Shown here: positions 1 to 8,307 of the stretch, piece by piece
How positions within the stretch are numbered: position 1 is the stretch's first letter
Layout of the letters: every line of letters begins with the position of its first letter
IMG/VR virus record: IMGVR_UViG_3300020205_001901
Span: 1 to 26,398 of that record
DNA length: 26,398 bases
Strand: one strand, 5' to 3'
Source: a virus
Program-made: the position numbers and the translations under genes
The notes under the pieces: model-generated
What the model was told of the DNA's origin: nothing
What the model saw: the letters and a program-made list of their open reading frames with translations, nothing else
Database searches by the model: none

Positions 1-1887
1 AGATATGCAAAATGGGTAGAAGCAGAAGGTCGTAGAGAAACATGGGGAGAGACAGTAGACAGATATTTTTCATTTATGACTAATCATTTAAAGACAAACC
101 ATAATTATATTCCAAATGAAAAGCTAGTTGCGGAATTAAAAGAGTTTGTTTTTGAACGAAATGTAATGCCCTCTATGCGTTCTGTAATGACTTCAGGGGC
201 TGCACTAGAAAGAGATAATGTTGCTGGATACAACTGTGCATTCCGACCAGTTGATTCCCCACGTTCTTTTGATGAAACGATGTATGTTCTTATGTGTGGA
301 ACAGGAGTTGGTTTTTCTGTTGAATACAAGTATATTAATAAACTTCCCGCCGTCCCAGAAAAACTTGAAAAGTCTGATACAGTTATTGTAGTTGAAGATT
401 CAAAACAAGGTTGGGCAAAAGCATATCGTGAACTGCTTGCTTTACTCTGGACAGGACATATCCCAGCAATTGATGTCTCCAAAGTTCGCCCAGCAGGAGC
501 AAGGCTAAAAACAATGGGTGGAAGATCTTCTGGACCTCAACCACTTATTAATCTATTTGATTTTACAATTGCAAAATTTAAAAATGCAACAGGAAGAAAC
601 CTTAAGCCGATAGAGTGCCATGACATTATGTGTAAGATTGGCGAAGTTGTTGTTGTCGGTGGAGTTAGACGCTCTGCAATGATCTCGCTATCTAATATTA
701 ATGATATTGAAATGGCACAAGCTAAATCAGGAAATTGGTGGGAGCAAAGCCCACAACGTGCACTTTCAAACAACTCTGTTGCATACTCACGCAAGCCAGA
801 GATGGAGCAATTTATTGCAGAATGGAAATCTCTTTATGATTCAAAGTCTGGAGAACGAGGTATATACAATGTGGCCGCAGCTCAAGCCCAAGCAGCCAAG
901 TACGGTAAAAGAGATCCAGATATACACTACGGAACTAACCCTTGCTCAGAAATTATTTTACGTCCTTATCAGTTTTGTAACCTTTCAGAAGTCGTATTAC
1001 GTGAAAATGATACAAAGAAAGATATTCAACGCAAAGTTGAGCTTGCTACAATTCTTGGAACTTGGCAATCAACGCTAACAGACTTTAGGTATCTTCGTAA
1101 AATTTGGAAAGATAATACAGAGGAAGAAAGACTTCTTGGAGTATCATTGACTGGACAATTTGGCCATAAGTTTATGTCTGGTAAAGAAGATCTTGTAATG
1201 CTTGAGTCGTTTTTAATGACAATGCGTGAGAGAGCGAGAGAGGTTAATAAAGAAGAGGCTGGGAAAATTGGGATTCCTGAGTCTGCCGCCATTACTTGCG
1301 TAAAGCCTTCTGGAACAGTATCTCAATTGGTCGGGGTATCTTCAGGAATGCATCCATGGCATTCACCGTATTACATTCGTACAGTTCGTGGCTCAAAGGG
1401 AGATCCTATCTCTACATTTTTGAAAGAAGTCGGAATTCCCGTAGAAGACGATGTAATGAAGCCAAACGATACATACGTATTCTCATTTCCAGTAAAAGCA
1501 CCAGAAGGAGCAATTGTAAGAAATGATCTTACAGCAATTGACCATTTAAACATTTGGTTAGTGTACCAACGTGCTTGGTGTGAACATAAGCCATCAATTA
1601 CTGTTTCCGTAAAAGAAGATGAGTGGATGGAAGTAGGAGCCTGGGTTTATAAGAATTTTGATGAAGTTTCTGGAATTTCTTTCCTTCCTCATTCAGAACA
1701 TACATACAAGCAGGCGCCATACCAGGAAGTTTCTGAAGAAGAGTATGATGCTCTTGTTGAAAAAATGCCCAAAAATATTCGTTGGGAAGACCTATCTTTT
1801 TATGAAACAGAAGATGGAACATCACCCTCTGCCACCCTTGCCTGTAGCTCTGACGGCAATTGCGAACTTGTAGATATTTCAGCATAG
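1..1887 (+). CDS. nrdJ: Class II (adenosylcobalamin-dependent) ribonucleoside-triphosphate reductase, 5'-truncated
   Basis: The frame is open from base 1, so the gene begins outside the window and the first ATG (76) is internal; 628 codons are present. The product reduces ribonucleotides to deoxyribonucleotides for phage DNA synthesis, using adenosylcobalamin to make a thiyl radical. Numbering from the Met at 76, GYNCAF gives C54, and GTNPCSEI and QFCNL give C290 and C301. That 11-residue spacing equals the C408/C419 pair of the monomeric Lactobacillus leichmannii enzyme. The C-terminus carries a C590/C596 pair (ACSSDGNC) that fits the re-reducing tail cysteines. GGVRRSA and KPSGTVSQLVG are further family motifs. 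The visible N-terminus (GRRETW...VDRY) matches the start region of this family. It lies just upstream of virion genes rather than in an obvious replication cluster. Family assignment is firm; the exact subclass is inferred from the monomeric-type motifs. Confidence 0.95.
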   Translation, partial: RYAKWVEAEGRRETWGETVDRYFSFMTNHLKTNHNYIPNEKLVAELKEFVFERNVMPSMRSVMTSGAALERDNVAGYNCAFRPVDSPRSFDETMYVLMCGTGVGFSVEYKYINKLPAVPEKLEKSDTVIVVEDSKQGWAKAYRELLALLWTGHIPAIDVSKVRPAGARLKTMGGRSSGPQPLINLFDFTIAKFKNATGRNLKPIECHDIMCKIGEVVVVGGVRRSAMISLSNINDIEMAQAKSGNWWEQSPQRALSNNSVAYSRKPEMEQFIAEWKSLYDSKSGERGIYNVAAAQAQAAKYGKRDPDIHYGTNPCSEIILRPYQFCNLSEVVLRENDTKKDIQRKVELATILGTWQSTLTDFRYLRKIWKDNTEEERLLGVSLTGQFGHKFMSGKEDLVMLESFLMTMRERAREVNKEEAGKIGIPESAAITCVKPSGTVSQLVGVSSGMHPWHSPYYIRTVRGSKGDPISTFLKEVGIPVEDDVMKPNDTYVFSFPVKAPEGAIVRNDLTAIDHLNIWLVYQRAWCEHKPSITVSVKEDEWMEVGAWVYKNFDEVSGISFLPHSEHTYKQAPYQEVSEEEYDALVEKMPKNIRWEDLSFYETEDGTSPSATLACSSDGNCELVDISA

Positions 1888-1896
1888 TGGTAGAAT
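1888..1896 (+). promoter_or_regulatory. Possible extended -10 promoter (TGGTAGAAT)
   Basis: TGG plus TAGAAT directly follows the reductase stop codon. A weak TTGTAG at 1868-1873 lies 17 bases upstream. It would give a leader of roughly 50 bases for the holin-like gene at 1957. It resembles the TGGTATAAT motif seen elsewhere in this window, but one mismatch keeps confidence low. Confidence 0.35.
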
Positions 1897-1903
1897 TATA
1901 GTA

Positions 1904-1940
1904 TTCGGCCACAGCCGAAAATTCCAGGGGCAAATTGCCC
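1904..1940 (+). other. Two tandem small hairpins before the holin-like gene
   Basis: TTCGGC (1904-1909) pairs with GCCGAA (1914-1919) around a CACA loop. GGGC (1928-1931) pairs with GCCC (1937-1940) around AAATT. The second is followed within three bases by the AAGGAG ribosome site. There is no T-run, so these are not ordinary intrinsic terminators. They could act as an RNA processing or translation-control structure in the leader. Confidence 0.45.
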
Positions 1941-1956
1941 AAAAGGAGAAAATAAA

Positions 1957-2196
1957 ATGGCTAAATTTGCAAAAGCAGATTTAAACAAAGATGGAAAGGT
2001 CAGTATGCAAGAACAGATCCTAGCAGCACTAGCAAGCTACGGAAGAGCATTTCTTTCAGCAGCACTAGCTTTATACATGACAGGTAATACAAATCCTAGA
2101 GATTTACTACTTGGCGGAGTGGCAGCAGTAGCACCCGTGATTTTAAAGGCATTAAATCCAAATGATAAGAATTTTGGATTTACCAACAAAGCCTAA
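1957..2196 (+). CDS. Small holin-like membrane protein with EF-hand-like loop
   Basis: A 79-residue protein preceded by AAGGAG (1943-1948) eight bases before the ATG. After a short charged N-terminus there are two hydrophobic stretches, about residues 23-41 (ending AALALYMTG) and 48-66 (LLLGGVAAVAPVILKAL), joined by a short polar turn, with a polar C-terminus. Size, two-helix layout and the YGRAFLSAAL motif resemble small phage holins such as the r1t type, which permeabilise the host membrane at lysis. Residues 8-19 (DLNKDGKVSMQE) match all ligand positions of a canonical calcium-binding EF-hand loop, which is unusual for a holin. No endolysin gene is visible next to it, so the holin role is inferred from topology. 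It is followed at once by a strong terminator. It could instead be a minor membrane or virion protein. Confidence 0.55.
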   Translation: MAKFAKADLNKDGKVSMQEQILAALASYGRAFLSAALALYMTGNTNPRDLLLGGVAAVAPVILKALNPNDKNFGFTNKA

Positions 2197-2215
2197 GTTA
2201 TAGTTGATTAGGAAC

Positions 2216-2249
2216 GCCTTTATGCTAAAATTGGCATAAGGGCTTTTCT
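2216..2249 (+). terminator. Strong rho-independent terminator
   Basis: An 11-bp stem (2216-2226 with 2233-2243, including two G-U pairs) closes a six-base AAAATT loop and is followed by TTTTCT. It separates the reductase/holin-like unit from the fibre genes starting at 2265. Confidence 0.9.
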
Positions 2250-2264
2250 AATTTAGGGGTAAAT

Positions 2265-2609
2265 GTGGCAGCGCAAAAGAATTTTGAAGTTGATCAAAAT
2301 ACAACGTTTACGTTCGAGGTCCAGTACCTAGACGAAGATCAGACACCTATTCAACTTCATAATCACACAGCAAAACTTCAAGTTAGAGATACTCAAGGCG
2401 GTAAAAAGCTAGCGTTTACTTTAACAGAGCAAGATGGTTTAACAATAAGCCCAGTAGAAGGAAAAATACAAATTTCTATATCTCCAGATAGAACAAACAA
2501 AATGTTTTTCCCAAAATCCGCATACGACCTAGTATTAGTTGATCCAAGTGTAAACAAGACCAGGCTCCTAGAGGGATATATGACATTGAATAGATCGGTA
2601 ACAGTGTAA
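2265..2609 (+). CDS. Putative virion/baseplate beta-sandwich protein
   Basis: 114 residues from a GTG start at 2265 with TAGGGGT five bases upstream; no in-frame ATG is available. The protein is soluble, with alternating beta-strand-like segments, and has no signal peptide or membrane helix. The pattern TAKLQVRD near residue 39, a middle GLTISPVEGKIQISIS, and a C-terminal YDLVLVDP...RLLEGYMTLNRSVTV resemble small beta-sandwich proteins found beside phage fibre and baseplate genes (BppU N-terminal-like). The match is by recollection of the family pattern, not alignment. It is the first gene after the terminator and its TAA overlaps the next ATG by one base (TAATG), indicating translational coupling. 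Role in tail appendage assembly is inferred from context. Confidence 0.6.
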   Translation: MAAQKNFEVDQNTTFTFEVQYLDEDQTPIQLHNHTAKLQVRDTQGGKKLAFTLTEQDGLTISPVEGKIQISISPDRTNKMFFPKSAYDLVLVDPSVNKTRLLEGYMTLNRSVTV

Positions 2610-3043
2610 TGGCAACAAAATTAATAGTTACAGAAAATAACCCACTTGTAGTAGTTAGGTCTACTGGAGCGCCTGGAAGAACAATAATAAGTGGAGGCGG
2701 AAATCCAGATGCTACGCTTGGAGTCCCAGGAGACTTTTATTTTGATACAAACACAACAAGGTTTTGGGGCCCAAAGGCTTCAACAAATACTTGGAATATA
2801 AACAATAGCTTTATCTTGGATAAACAAATTTCTTTGACATATCCATGGGAAATGGCACAAATAACTGGGCCAGTCTCTGGAGTCTATTCAGTTCAGATAA
2901 ATCATAACCTTGGGTTCCACCCAAACGTAACCGTCAAATCTAGCGCTGGGGACATCCTAGAAACTGGAATAGACTATAATAGTATTAATCAAATAACACT
3001 GACAATGGCGCAACCGTTCTCAGGGACAGCATATCTGTCATAA
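2609..3043 (+). CDS. Short tail-fibre-type protein
   Basis: 144 residues, start coupled to the previous stop by TAATG. The N-terminal part carries GDFYFDTNTTRFWGP and ends in a Trp (residues about 40-62), a motif common at the base of phage fibre proteins; related forms occur in the next two genes (GQIYFDT..., GDIYFNI...). The C-terminal 50 residues (QINHNLGFHPNVTVKSSAGD ... GTAYLS) match a small beta domain that recurs at the ends of phage fibres. The recognised pieces are virion structural modules, so a short fibre or fibre-connector role is likely. No enzymatic motif is visible. Confidence 0.65.
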   Translation: MATKLIVTENNPLVVVRSTGAPGRTIISGGGNPDATLGVPGDFYFDTNTTRFWGPKASTNTWNINNSFILDKQISLTYPWEMAQITGPVSGVYSVQINHNLGFHPNVTVKSSAGDILETGIDYNSINQITLTMAQPFSGTAYLS

Positions 3044-3055
3044 GGGAGAAAAAAA

Positions 3056-4027
3056 ATGGCAAAAAAGTTTTTAGTTAGTATTGATCTCAACAAGAATGAG
3101 TTACTCAATGCTAGAATTCAGAATTTAGGGTCAGCCCCTTCATCACCAGTTGCAGGTCAGATTTATTTTGATACAGGCACACATGTACTATACTTCTACA
3201 ATGGAACAGAGTGGACACCAACCTCTGGCTCACAAGAAGTAATTCAAGATTTAATTGGCTCTACAGTTGTTGGCGGAACAGGATTAACAGCAACATATAG
3301 CGATGCAGCAGGAACACATACAATAAAATTAAATGATACCGCAGTAACAGCTGGAACATATGGCTCAATTACAAAGGTACCAACATTTACAGTTGATCAG
3401 CAAGGTAGATTAACTGGAGCAAGCGAAGCAAATCTAGTTATACCGCTAGACACACAAACAACAGGTGACTATGTAGCAACAATTGTTGGAACAGCAAATG
3501 AAGTTACAGTTTCACCAAATAGCGGACACAATGCAGCTGTAACAATTGGCTTGCCAGACAATGTAGAGATTACTGGTAACTTGCAAGTTGGCGGAAACTT
3601 AAATGTAATTGGAACAGTTAACTCTGTAAATACAACACAGATTAACATTGAAGATAATAAGGTAAAGCTTAATAGTAATTTTGCTGGAACCCCAACTACA
3701 GATGCTGGAGTTACAGTTGAGCGTGGATTAGAAACAGATGTAGAAATCCTATGGAATGAAACATCTGATACATGGACATTAACAAATAATGGAACAGCAT
3801 ATCACGCAATTGCTAGAAAATATGCAGAAACTCTAGGAGCATCTGCTACATCATATACAATAACACATAATTTAGGAACTTCAGACGTGACTGTTCAGAT
3901 TTTTGAAGCAGCATCTCCATTTGCACAAGTTGAGGCAGATGTAAAAAGAACAAGCTTAAACGTCGTTACAGTAGATTTTGCAATTGCACCAGCAGCTGGA
4001 GAATATAAAGTAGTAGTTGTAGGTTAA
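3056..4027 (+). CDS. Tail fibre protein
   Basis: 323 residues, with AGGGAG at 3043-3048 ahead of the ATG. Residues about 33-53 contain the fibre-base motif GQIYFDT...LYFYNGTEW. The middle has the fibre repeat TVDQQGRLTGAS (about residue 112) and a beta-rich ITGNLQVGGNLNVIGTV ladder. The region around residue 222 has the motif GVTVERG...ILWNETSD found in many phage fibres. The C-terminus (SYTITHNLGTSDVTVQIFE...) is another copy of the HNLG-type beta domain seen in the preceding gene. The stop is four bases before the next start. Likely a trimeric fibre; receptor unknown. Confidence 0.75.
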   Translation: MAKKFLVSIDLNKNELLNARIQNLGSAPSSPVAGQIYFDTGTHVLYFYNGTEWTPTSGSQEVIQDLIGSTVVGGTGLTATYSDAAGTHTIKLNDTAVTAGTYGSITKVPTFTVDQQGRLTGASEANLVIPLDTQTTGDYVATIVGTANEVTVSPNSGHNAAVTIGLPDNVEITGNLQVGGNLNVIGTVNSVNTTQINIEDNKVKLNSNFAGTPTTDAGVTVERGLETDVEILWNETSDTWTLTNNGTAYHAIARKYAETLGASATSYTITHNLGTSDVTVQIFEAASPFAQVEADVKRTSLNVVTVDFAIAPAAGEYKVVVVG

Positions 4028-4031
4028 TAGT

Positions 4032-4490
4032 ATGTCAAGACAGATGAAGGTTGCCCTTAATCTTCTTACCTCTATGGAGAACCCAGATGTAGCCACAGTC
4101 GGAGACATTTATTTCAATATAGTAACTAAAAACTTAAGAATATACAACGGATTAGTTTGGGTTGAATTAACCCCACCAAGCACTGACCCAACTCCATTCT
4201 ATATGCACACACACACGTTTGATGGAGATGTACATACAATTGATGTACAAAACAAGATTACATTTAAAGAAACAAACGTTCAAGACACACCAGGAGTTAC
4301 TCTGCCTATCATAGTTGGCTATGATGGTCAAAATGCTTCATCTCTAAATGATGGCGGATCTATAACAGACCAAACATTACTTGATGGCGGAAACGTTGAA
4401 GGACAAATACAGCAAGCAGAAGATCAAATTCTAGAGGGAGGTAACTCTGCAGACATCGATGGTATAATTGTTGATGCAGGGGGTTCATAA
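4032..4490 (+). CDS. Small fibre-associated protein with Asp-Gly-Gly repeats
   Basis: 152 residues. The N-terminus carries the same GDIYFNI...LRIYNGLVWVEL base motif as the neighbouring fibres. A His-rich patch FYMHTHTFDGDVH follows at residues about 56-68. The last 50 residues are acidic and glycine-rich, with irregular repeats of DGGS, DGGN and EGGN, and look like an extended linker. There is a weak AGGT-type ribosome site. I do not recognise a full-length family. Position and the N-terminal motif make it a virion appendage component. The His and Asp content could bind metal, but this is speculative. Confidence 0.6.
   Translation: MSRQMKVALNLLTSMENPDVATVGDIYFNIVTKNLRIYNGLVWVELTPPSTDPTPFYMHTHTFDGDVHTIDVQNKITFKETNVQDTPGVTLPIIVGYDGQNASSLNDGGSITDQTLLDGGNVEGQIQQAEDQILEGGNSADIDGIIVDAGGS
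4460..4468 (+). promoter_or_regulatory. Possible extended -10 promoter TGGTATAAT inside the preceding gene
   Basis: An exact TGGTATAAT lies near the 3' end of the small gene ending at 4490. It is 23 bases before the ATG at 4492 and upstream of its AGGGGG ribosome site (4478-4483). No good -35 is visible. The same nine bases precede genes at 11315 and 20133, which is why I list it. Confidence 0.4.
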
Positions 4491-4491
4491 A

Positions 4492-6705
4492 ATGGCATTA
4501 AGAATACAATTAAGAAGAGACACAGCAGCAAATTGGGTAGCAAATAATCCAATATTGCTTTCTGGTGAACTAGGCTTTGAAACAGACACATTAAAGTTTA
4601 AAGTTGGTAACGGCTCTAGATGGAATTCCACAACCTCATATGCATTAAAATTAGGCGAAGCAAATGGAGTAGCTACACTTAACTCTATTGGTAAAATTCC
4701 AACATCACAGCTTCCAGACTCTATTTCTGCTTCAGTTGATTTAAATGGAGCTATTGCTGCATTGACAACAAATTCAATTGCAGAGGGATCAACCAATAAA
4801 TATTTTACAAATCAAAGAGCAATCGACGCTGCCGCTCTCGCAATATCCTCAGCTATTGCAACAGAAATAATAAATAGAAACAATGCAATTGCAACGCAGG
4901 CAACAGCTACGACAGCAGCGATTGCAACTGCAAAGACCCAAGCAATCGCAGCAGCAGCAGACGATGCTTCTGCAAAAGTTATCGCAGCCAAAGCAGAACT
5001 TAATACATCTATACAGTCAAATACAGTATCTGTAAATTCATATACTGATGCAAAAATTGCCACAGAGGTCACAAATAGAAATAATGCAATTTCTACAGCA
5101 GTGTCAGGTCTATCTTCAGGTGGAGGATCTTCAACAATAACATTGGGATCTGTTTTAACTGGAGATGCAGACTCTTCTGCTTCAATTGTAAATTCTGGAA
5201 CCACGACAGCAGCAGTATTTAACTTTACTATTCCTCGTGGCGCAACTGGCGCATCTGGTGCAACTGGACCACAGGGATTAAAAGGCGACACAGGAGACAC
5301 TGGACCACAGGGCCTAACTGGATTAACAGGAGCAAATGGAGCAACTGGAGCCGCTGGCTCCGCAGCCACAGTAGCTATTGGAACAGTTACAACTGGAGCC
5401 GCTGGCTCCTCAGCAGTAGTTACAAATGCTGGCACAACTTCAGCAGCTGTTTTAAACTTTACTATTCCTCGTGGAGCAGATGGCTCAGGTGGAGGTTCAA
5501 CTTTTTCTGGAAACACAGACGCAGTAACAGAAGGCACAACAAATCTTTACTTTACAGATGCACGAGCACTAGCGGCAACAAACCAAAGATTCACAGATGT
5601 TTATGTTAATTTAAATCAAGCAACAGACGACCTGTTGACATATGCAAATTCTACTTATTTAACATCATCTAGTCTCGGAAATACATTAGATGGATATGTA
5701 ATGGAAGCAGACGCAGATTTGGCAGGAGGATATGCAAGACTTGGAGCGTCAAGCGGAAAAATTCTAGACTCAGTTATACCTTCTACAATTGCAAGAACAT
5801 CAGATATAACAACAGCTATAGCAAATGTTGTAAATGCAGCACCAGCCTCATTTGATACACTTAAAGAAATTTCAGACTATATTGCCTCAGATCAAACAGC
5901 AGGAACAGCATTAACAACATTAGTAGGAACTAAGCTTTCTTCAACAGATGCAGCATCTACATATGCTCCAATTGCTTCCCCTACATTTACTGGTACAGTG
6001 GGTGGCATTACAAAGACAATGGTTGGCTTAGGAAATGTTGATAATACAACAGATCTACTAAAGCCTATATCTACTGCAACTCAAACAGCACTAGATTCCA
6101 AATTATCCACATCAGTTGCAGCATCAACCTATGCAACTAAAGCCTCACCAGTATTTACTGGAACAGTAGATTTTTCTGGTGCAACAGTAACTGGGATAAC
6201 AGCACTTCCAGCACAATTAGATAATGCTGGCAAATATTTAAGAACAAATGGCACAGTGGCCTCATGGGCAGATCTTTCTGGAACAGTGCTTGAAGGCAGT
6301 TTTAGTGCAAATTCTTTATACAATGTTGGAAACAAATTCCACTTAGGGTCTGGCACAAGCGGATATGCAGAAATATCAGTTAACCCAACAAGCGGAAAAC
6401 TGTATCATAAAAAAGTAATTGGCGGAACAGAGCTAGAAATTATTAATGAGTCCTGGGAACAAACATTAACCAATAAGACAATATCTGGATTAAATAATAC
6501 AATAACAAACCTTCAGGCATCATCTTTTGCAGACTCTTCTATAACTAACGCTAAACTTGCTAATTCAAGCATAACAATTAATGGCACACCAGTTTCACTT
6601 GGTGGAACTGCAACAATTTCTGGTGGTGCAAAAACATTCTATAATAATACTGGCACACTACCTACCACTGGTATGGTTGCTGGAGATATTTATATACAAT
6701 ACTAG
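4492..6705 (+). CDS. Long collagen-like tail fibre with Mtd-type N-terminal domain
   Basis: 737 residues from the ATG at 4492, chosen over an upstream ATG at 4468 because AGGGGG sits correctly and the protein then begins MALRIQLRRDTAANW. Residues 1-55 match the major tropism determinant N-terminal domain (IQLRR.T..W...NP.L..GE.G.ETDT..FKVGNG). Then come an Ala-rich coiled stretch (about 100-190) and two copies of a VxTGxxxSS...FNFTIPRG module. The first copy is followed by 13 collagen-like GXY triplets (residues 250-288). After that come LYFTDARA, KASP.FTG and VGLGNVDNT fibre repeats. The C-terminus holds SSITNAKLANSSITINGT. All of these are standard phage fibre modules. It probably forms a trimeric fibre bearing receptor-binding regions. 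No diversity-generating reverse transcriptase is present in the window. Confidence 0.85.
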   Translation: MALRIQLRRDTAANWVANNPILLSGELGFETDTLKFKVGNGSRWNSTTSYALKLGEANGVATLNSIGKIPTSQLPDSISASVDLNGAIAALTTNSIAEGSTNKYFTNQRAIDAAALAISSAIATEIINRNNAIATQATATTAAIATAKTQAIAAAADDASAKVIAAKAELNTSIQSNTVSVNSYTDAKIATEVTNRNNAISTAVSGLSSGGGSSTITLGSVLTGDADSSASIVNSGTTTAAVFNFTIPRGATGASGATGPQGLKGDTGDTGPQGLTGLTGANGATGAAGSAATVAIGTVTTGAAGSSAVVTNAGTTSAAVLNFTIPRGADGSGGGSTFSGNTDAVTEGTTNLYFTDARALAATNQRFTDVYVNLNQATDDLLTYANSTYLTSSSLGNTLDGYVMEADADLAGGYARLGASSGKILDSVIPSTIARTSDITTAIANVVNAAPASFDTLKEISDYIASDQTAGTALTTLVGTKLSSTDAASTYAPIASPTFTGTVGGITKTMVGLGNVDNTTDLLKPISTATQTALDSKLSTSVAASTYATKASPVFTGTVDFSGATVTGITALPAQLDNAGKYLRTNGTVASWADLSGTVLEGSFSANSLYNVGNKFHLGSGTSGYAEISVNPTSGKLYHKKVIGGTELEIINESWEQTLTNKTISGLNNTITNLQASSFADSSITNAKLANSSITINGTPVSLGGTATISGGAKTFYNNTGTLPTTGMVAGDIYIQY

Positions 6706-6712
6706 GATATAA

Positions 6713-8269
6713 ATGAAAATAAATGATGGTTCAGCCTGGAAAGAAGCAAAAGCCTTAAGAATACACACAGGCTCAGGATTCGAACTAGCAAAAAAAGCTT
6801 ATGTCTATAATAACGGCTGGCAGATTGCATATCCAAACCTACCATCAACTACAGGACTTACCCTAACATATTCAGGTACAACATATCCAACCGTAGGAAC
6901 AGTTTGGGCTGTACAAGGAAACTGGAATATGGATCCAGCAAATGCCCCAGTTTCATATACATATCAATGGAAGCGTGGAAATACAAATATTTCTGGTGCC
7001 ACCTCTGCAACATATACAACAGTCGTTGCCGACATAGATTCAACAATTGGCGTAACAGTTGTTGCAACAAATTTAAGAGGCAACACAACTGCAAGCCAAA
7101 ACTATGGAGCAATTATTCTTCCTACCGTTTCTTCCGTTACAGTTTCAGATTCCACCGATACACCGTCAGCAACATCTGTAACAATTTCAAAGAGCGGAAC
7201 TTCTTATAGTGGAAGCTTTACTGCATCTACAAATGCAACTACATATAGCGTAACTACAAATAACGGTTCAGTTACAAGATCTGGTTTAACATTTAGCGGA
7301 TCAGGGTCCTCTGGATCAACAACAGTTTCAGTCACACCAATAAATACAAACAAGAAGGCTTTAATTTCATGGACAGCAGCCCCAGGAGCATCTTCATATG
7401 ATATTGTAAAGTATGGTAATAGCATACAAGACACAGTCAATGTCCCTTCTTCACAGCTTAGCTATACTTGGTCAATTGCAGATGGAAATGAAGGAAACTA
7501 CTTTACCGTATATCCAAGATCTGCTTTATATCAAGGCTATGGAATACAAAGAACTCTTACCGTATCAAATAAATCTGCCGCAACTGCAACAGGAACAATA
7601 ACAATAGGTTGTACAGCAGGATGGGTAGATGCTGATTGGACATATGGCGGAGCTACATGGAGCGGAAGCTGTGTAAATAGCGTTGAGGCTGGAACTTACA
7701 GCTGGAGATATAGACTTTATCAATATGCAGATTGCACACAAGACAATTTAATGGAATATGGAAGTTATTCTACATCACGAGCCTGTACACCAACATGTAC
7801 AGCAGGATGGCAAACTGGATCTGAATACACATACAACAGTATAACTTGGTCTGGATCCTGTAGCCCAATGGGAATTGAAGGTGGAACAGCAGCAAATAGA
7901 ACAAGAACTTGGGTAAATGCAAACTGCACTACAGAAACTAGAACCGAATATGGTCCATTCTATCAATCAAGAGAGTGTGTTTACACACCACCAGCAGCAT
8001 GTGTATGTAATTACACAACAACCCCAACACAAAGCTATCACTTTGCCCCAGAATCATGCCCAGGCGGGTCACAAAGAGCTGGCTCATTATCTGGAACTAC
8101 AACAAATGCCAATTGCCCAAATGTTACTAAGACAGCTACTGGAAAATATGCATGTAAGTCATACGATGTAACCAACTCAGCAAGCAGTAATTATTCTTGG
8201 TGCTACAACGTTGGAGATTGCGATGCTCGGTATAACTCAGACGGAACAAGAGATGCTTGTTATGCATAA
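6713..8269 (+). CDS. Ig-like appendage protein with a tandemly duplicated Cys-rich C-terminal domain
   Basis: 518 residues. The N-terminus (GSAWKEAK...AYVYNNGWQIAYP) is the tryptophan-repeat base found in phage minor tail and fibre proteins. Residues about 45-130 look like a bacterial Ig-like domain (YTYQWKRGNTNISGATSATY). A second beta-sandwich with SWTAAPGASSYDIV around 215-290 is fibronectin-like. Residues 1-299 contain no cysteine; residues 300-518 contain 16. Two related blocks start CTAGW at C300 and C362, and each runs through TWSGSC to EYG..Y.SR.C, a tandem duplication of about 60 residues. The high cysteine content suggests disulfide or metal stabilisation of an exposed adhesin-like tip. 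The tip family is not recognised; the virion location is inferred from the N-terminus and neighbours. Confidence 0.65.
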   Translation: MKINDGSAWKEAKALRIHTGSGFELAKKAYVYNNGWQIAYPNLPSTTGLTLTYSGTTYPTVGTVWAVQGNWNMDPANAPVSYTYQWKRGNTNISGATSATYTTVVADIDSTIGVTVVATNLRGNTTASQNYGAIILPTVSSVTVSDSTDTPSATSVTISKSGTSYSGSFTASTNATTYSVTTNNGSVTRSGLTFSGSGSSGSTTVSVTPINTNKKALISWTAAPGASSYDIVKYGNSIQDTVNVPSSQLSYTWSIADGNEGNYFTVYPRSALYQGYGIQRTLTVSNKSAATATGTITIGCTAGWVDADWTYGGATWSGSCVNSVEAGTYSWRYRLYQYADCTQDNLMEYGSYSTSRACTPTCTAGWQTGSEYTYNSITWSGSCSPMGIEGGTAANRTRTWVNANCTTETRTEYGPFYQSRECVYTPPAACVCNYTTTPTQSYHFAPESCPGGSQRAGSLSGTTTNANCPNVTKTATGKYACKSYDVTNSASSNYSWCYNVGDCDARYNSDGTRDACYA

Positions 8270-8273
8270 CATA

Positions 8274-8302
8274 TTGACACCACTTATACTAAAGGGTATA
8301 AT
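8274..8302 (+). promoter_or_regulatory. Consensus sigma70 promoter giving a leaderless mRNA
   Basis: TTGACA (8274-8279), 17-base spacer, TATAAT (8297-8302): a perfect consensus. Only five bases separate the -10 from the ATG at 8308, so transcription should start at or next to the A of the start codon. No Shine-Dalgarno site is present. A short inverted repeat TTATAC-N6-GTATAA (8284-8301) overlaps the -10. Confidence 0.85.
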
Positions 8303-8307
8303 AAACT

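Noticed and set aside
4468-4491. Upstream ATG for the long collagen-like fibre
   Set aside because: It would overlap the previous gene and add residues before the Mtd-type domain; ATG 4492 has the AGGGGG site at proper distance.
4812-5537. Long minus-strand open frame (241 codons, Pro/Ala/Val-rich)
   Set aside because: Its composition is the complement of the Ala/Thr/Gly fibre codons; no start context or recognisable motif, and the + strand fibre is certain.
4492-6705. Diversity-generating retroelement suggested by Mtd-type N-terminal domain
   Set aside because: No reverse transcriptase, template repeat or adenine-biased variable repeat is visible; the domain is common in non-variable fibres.
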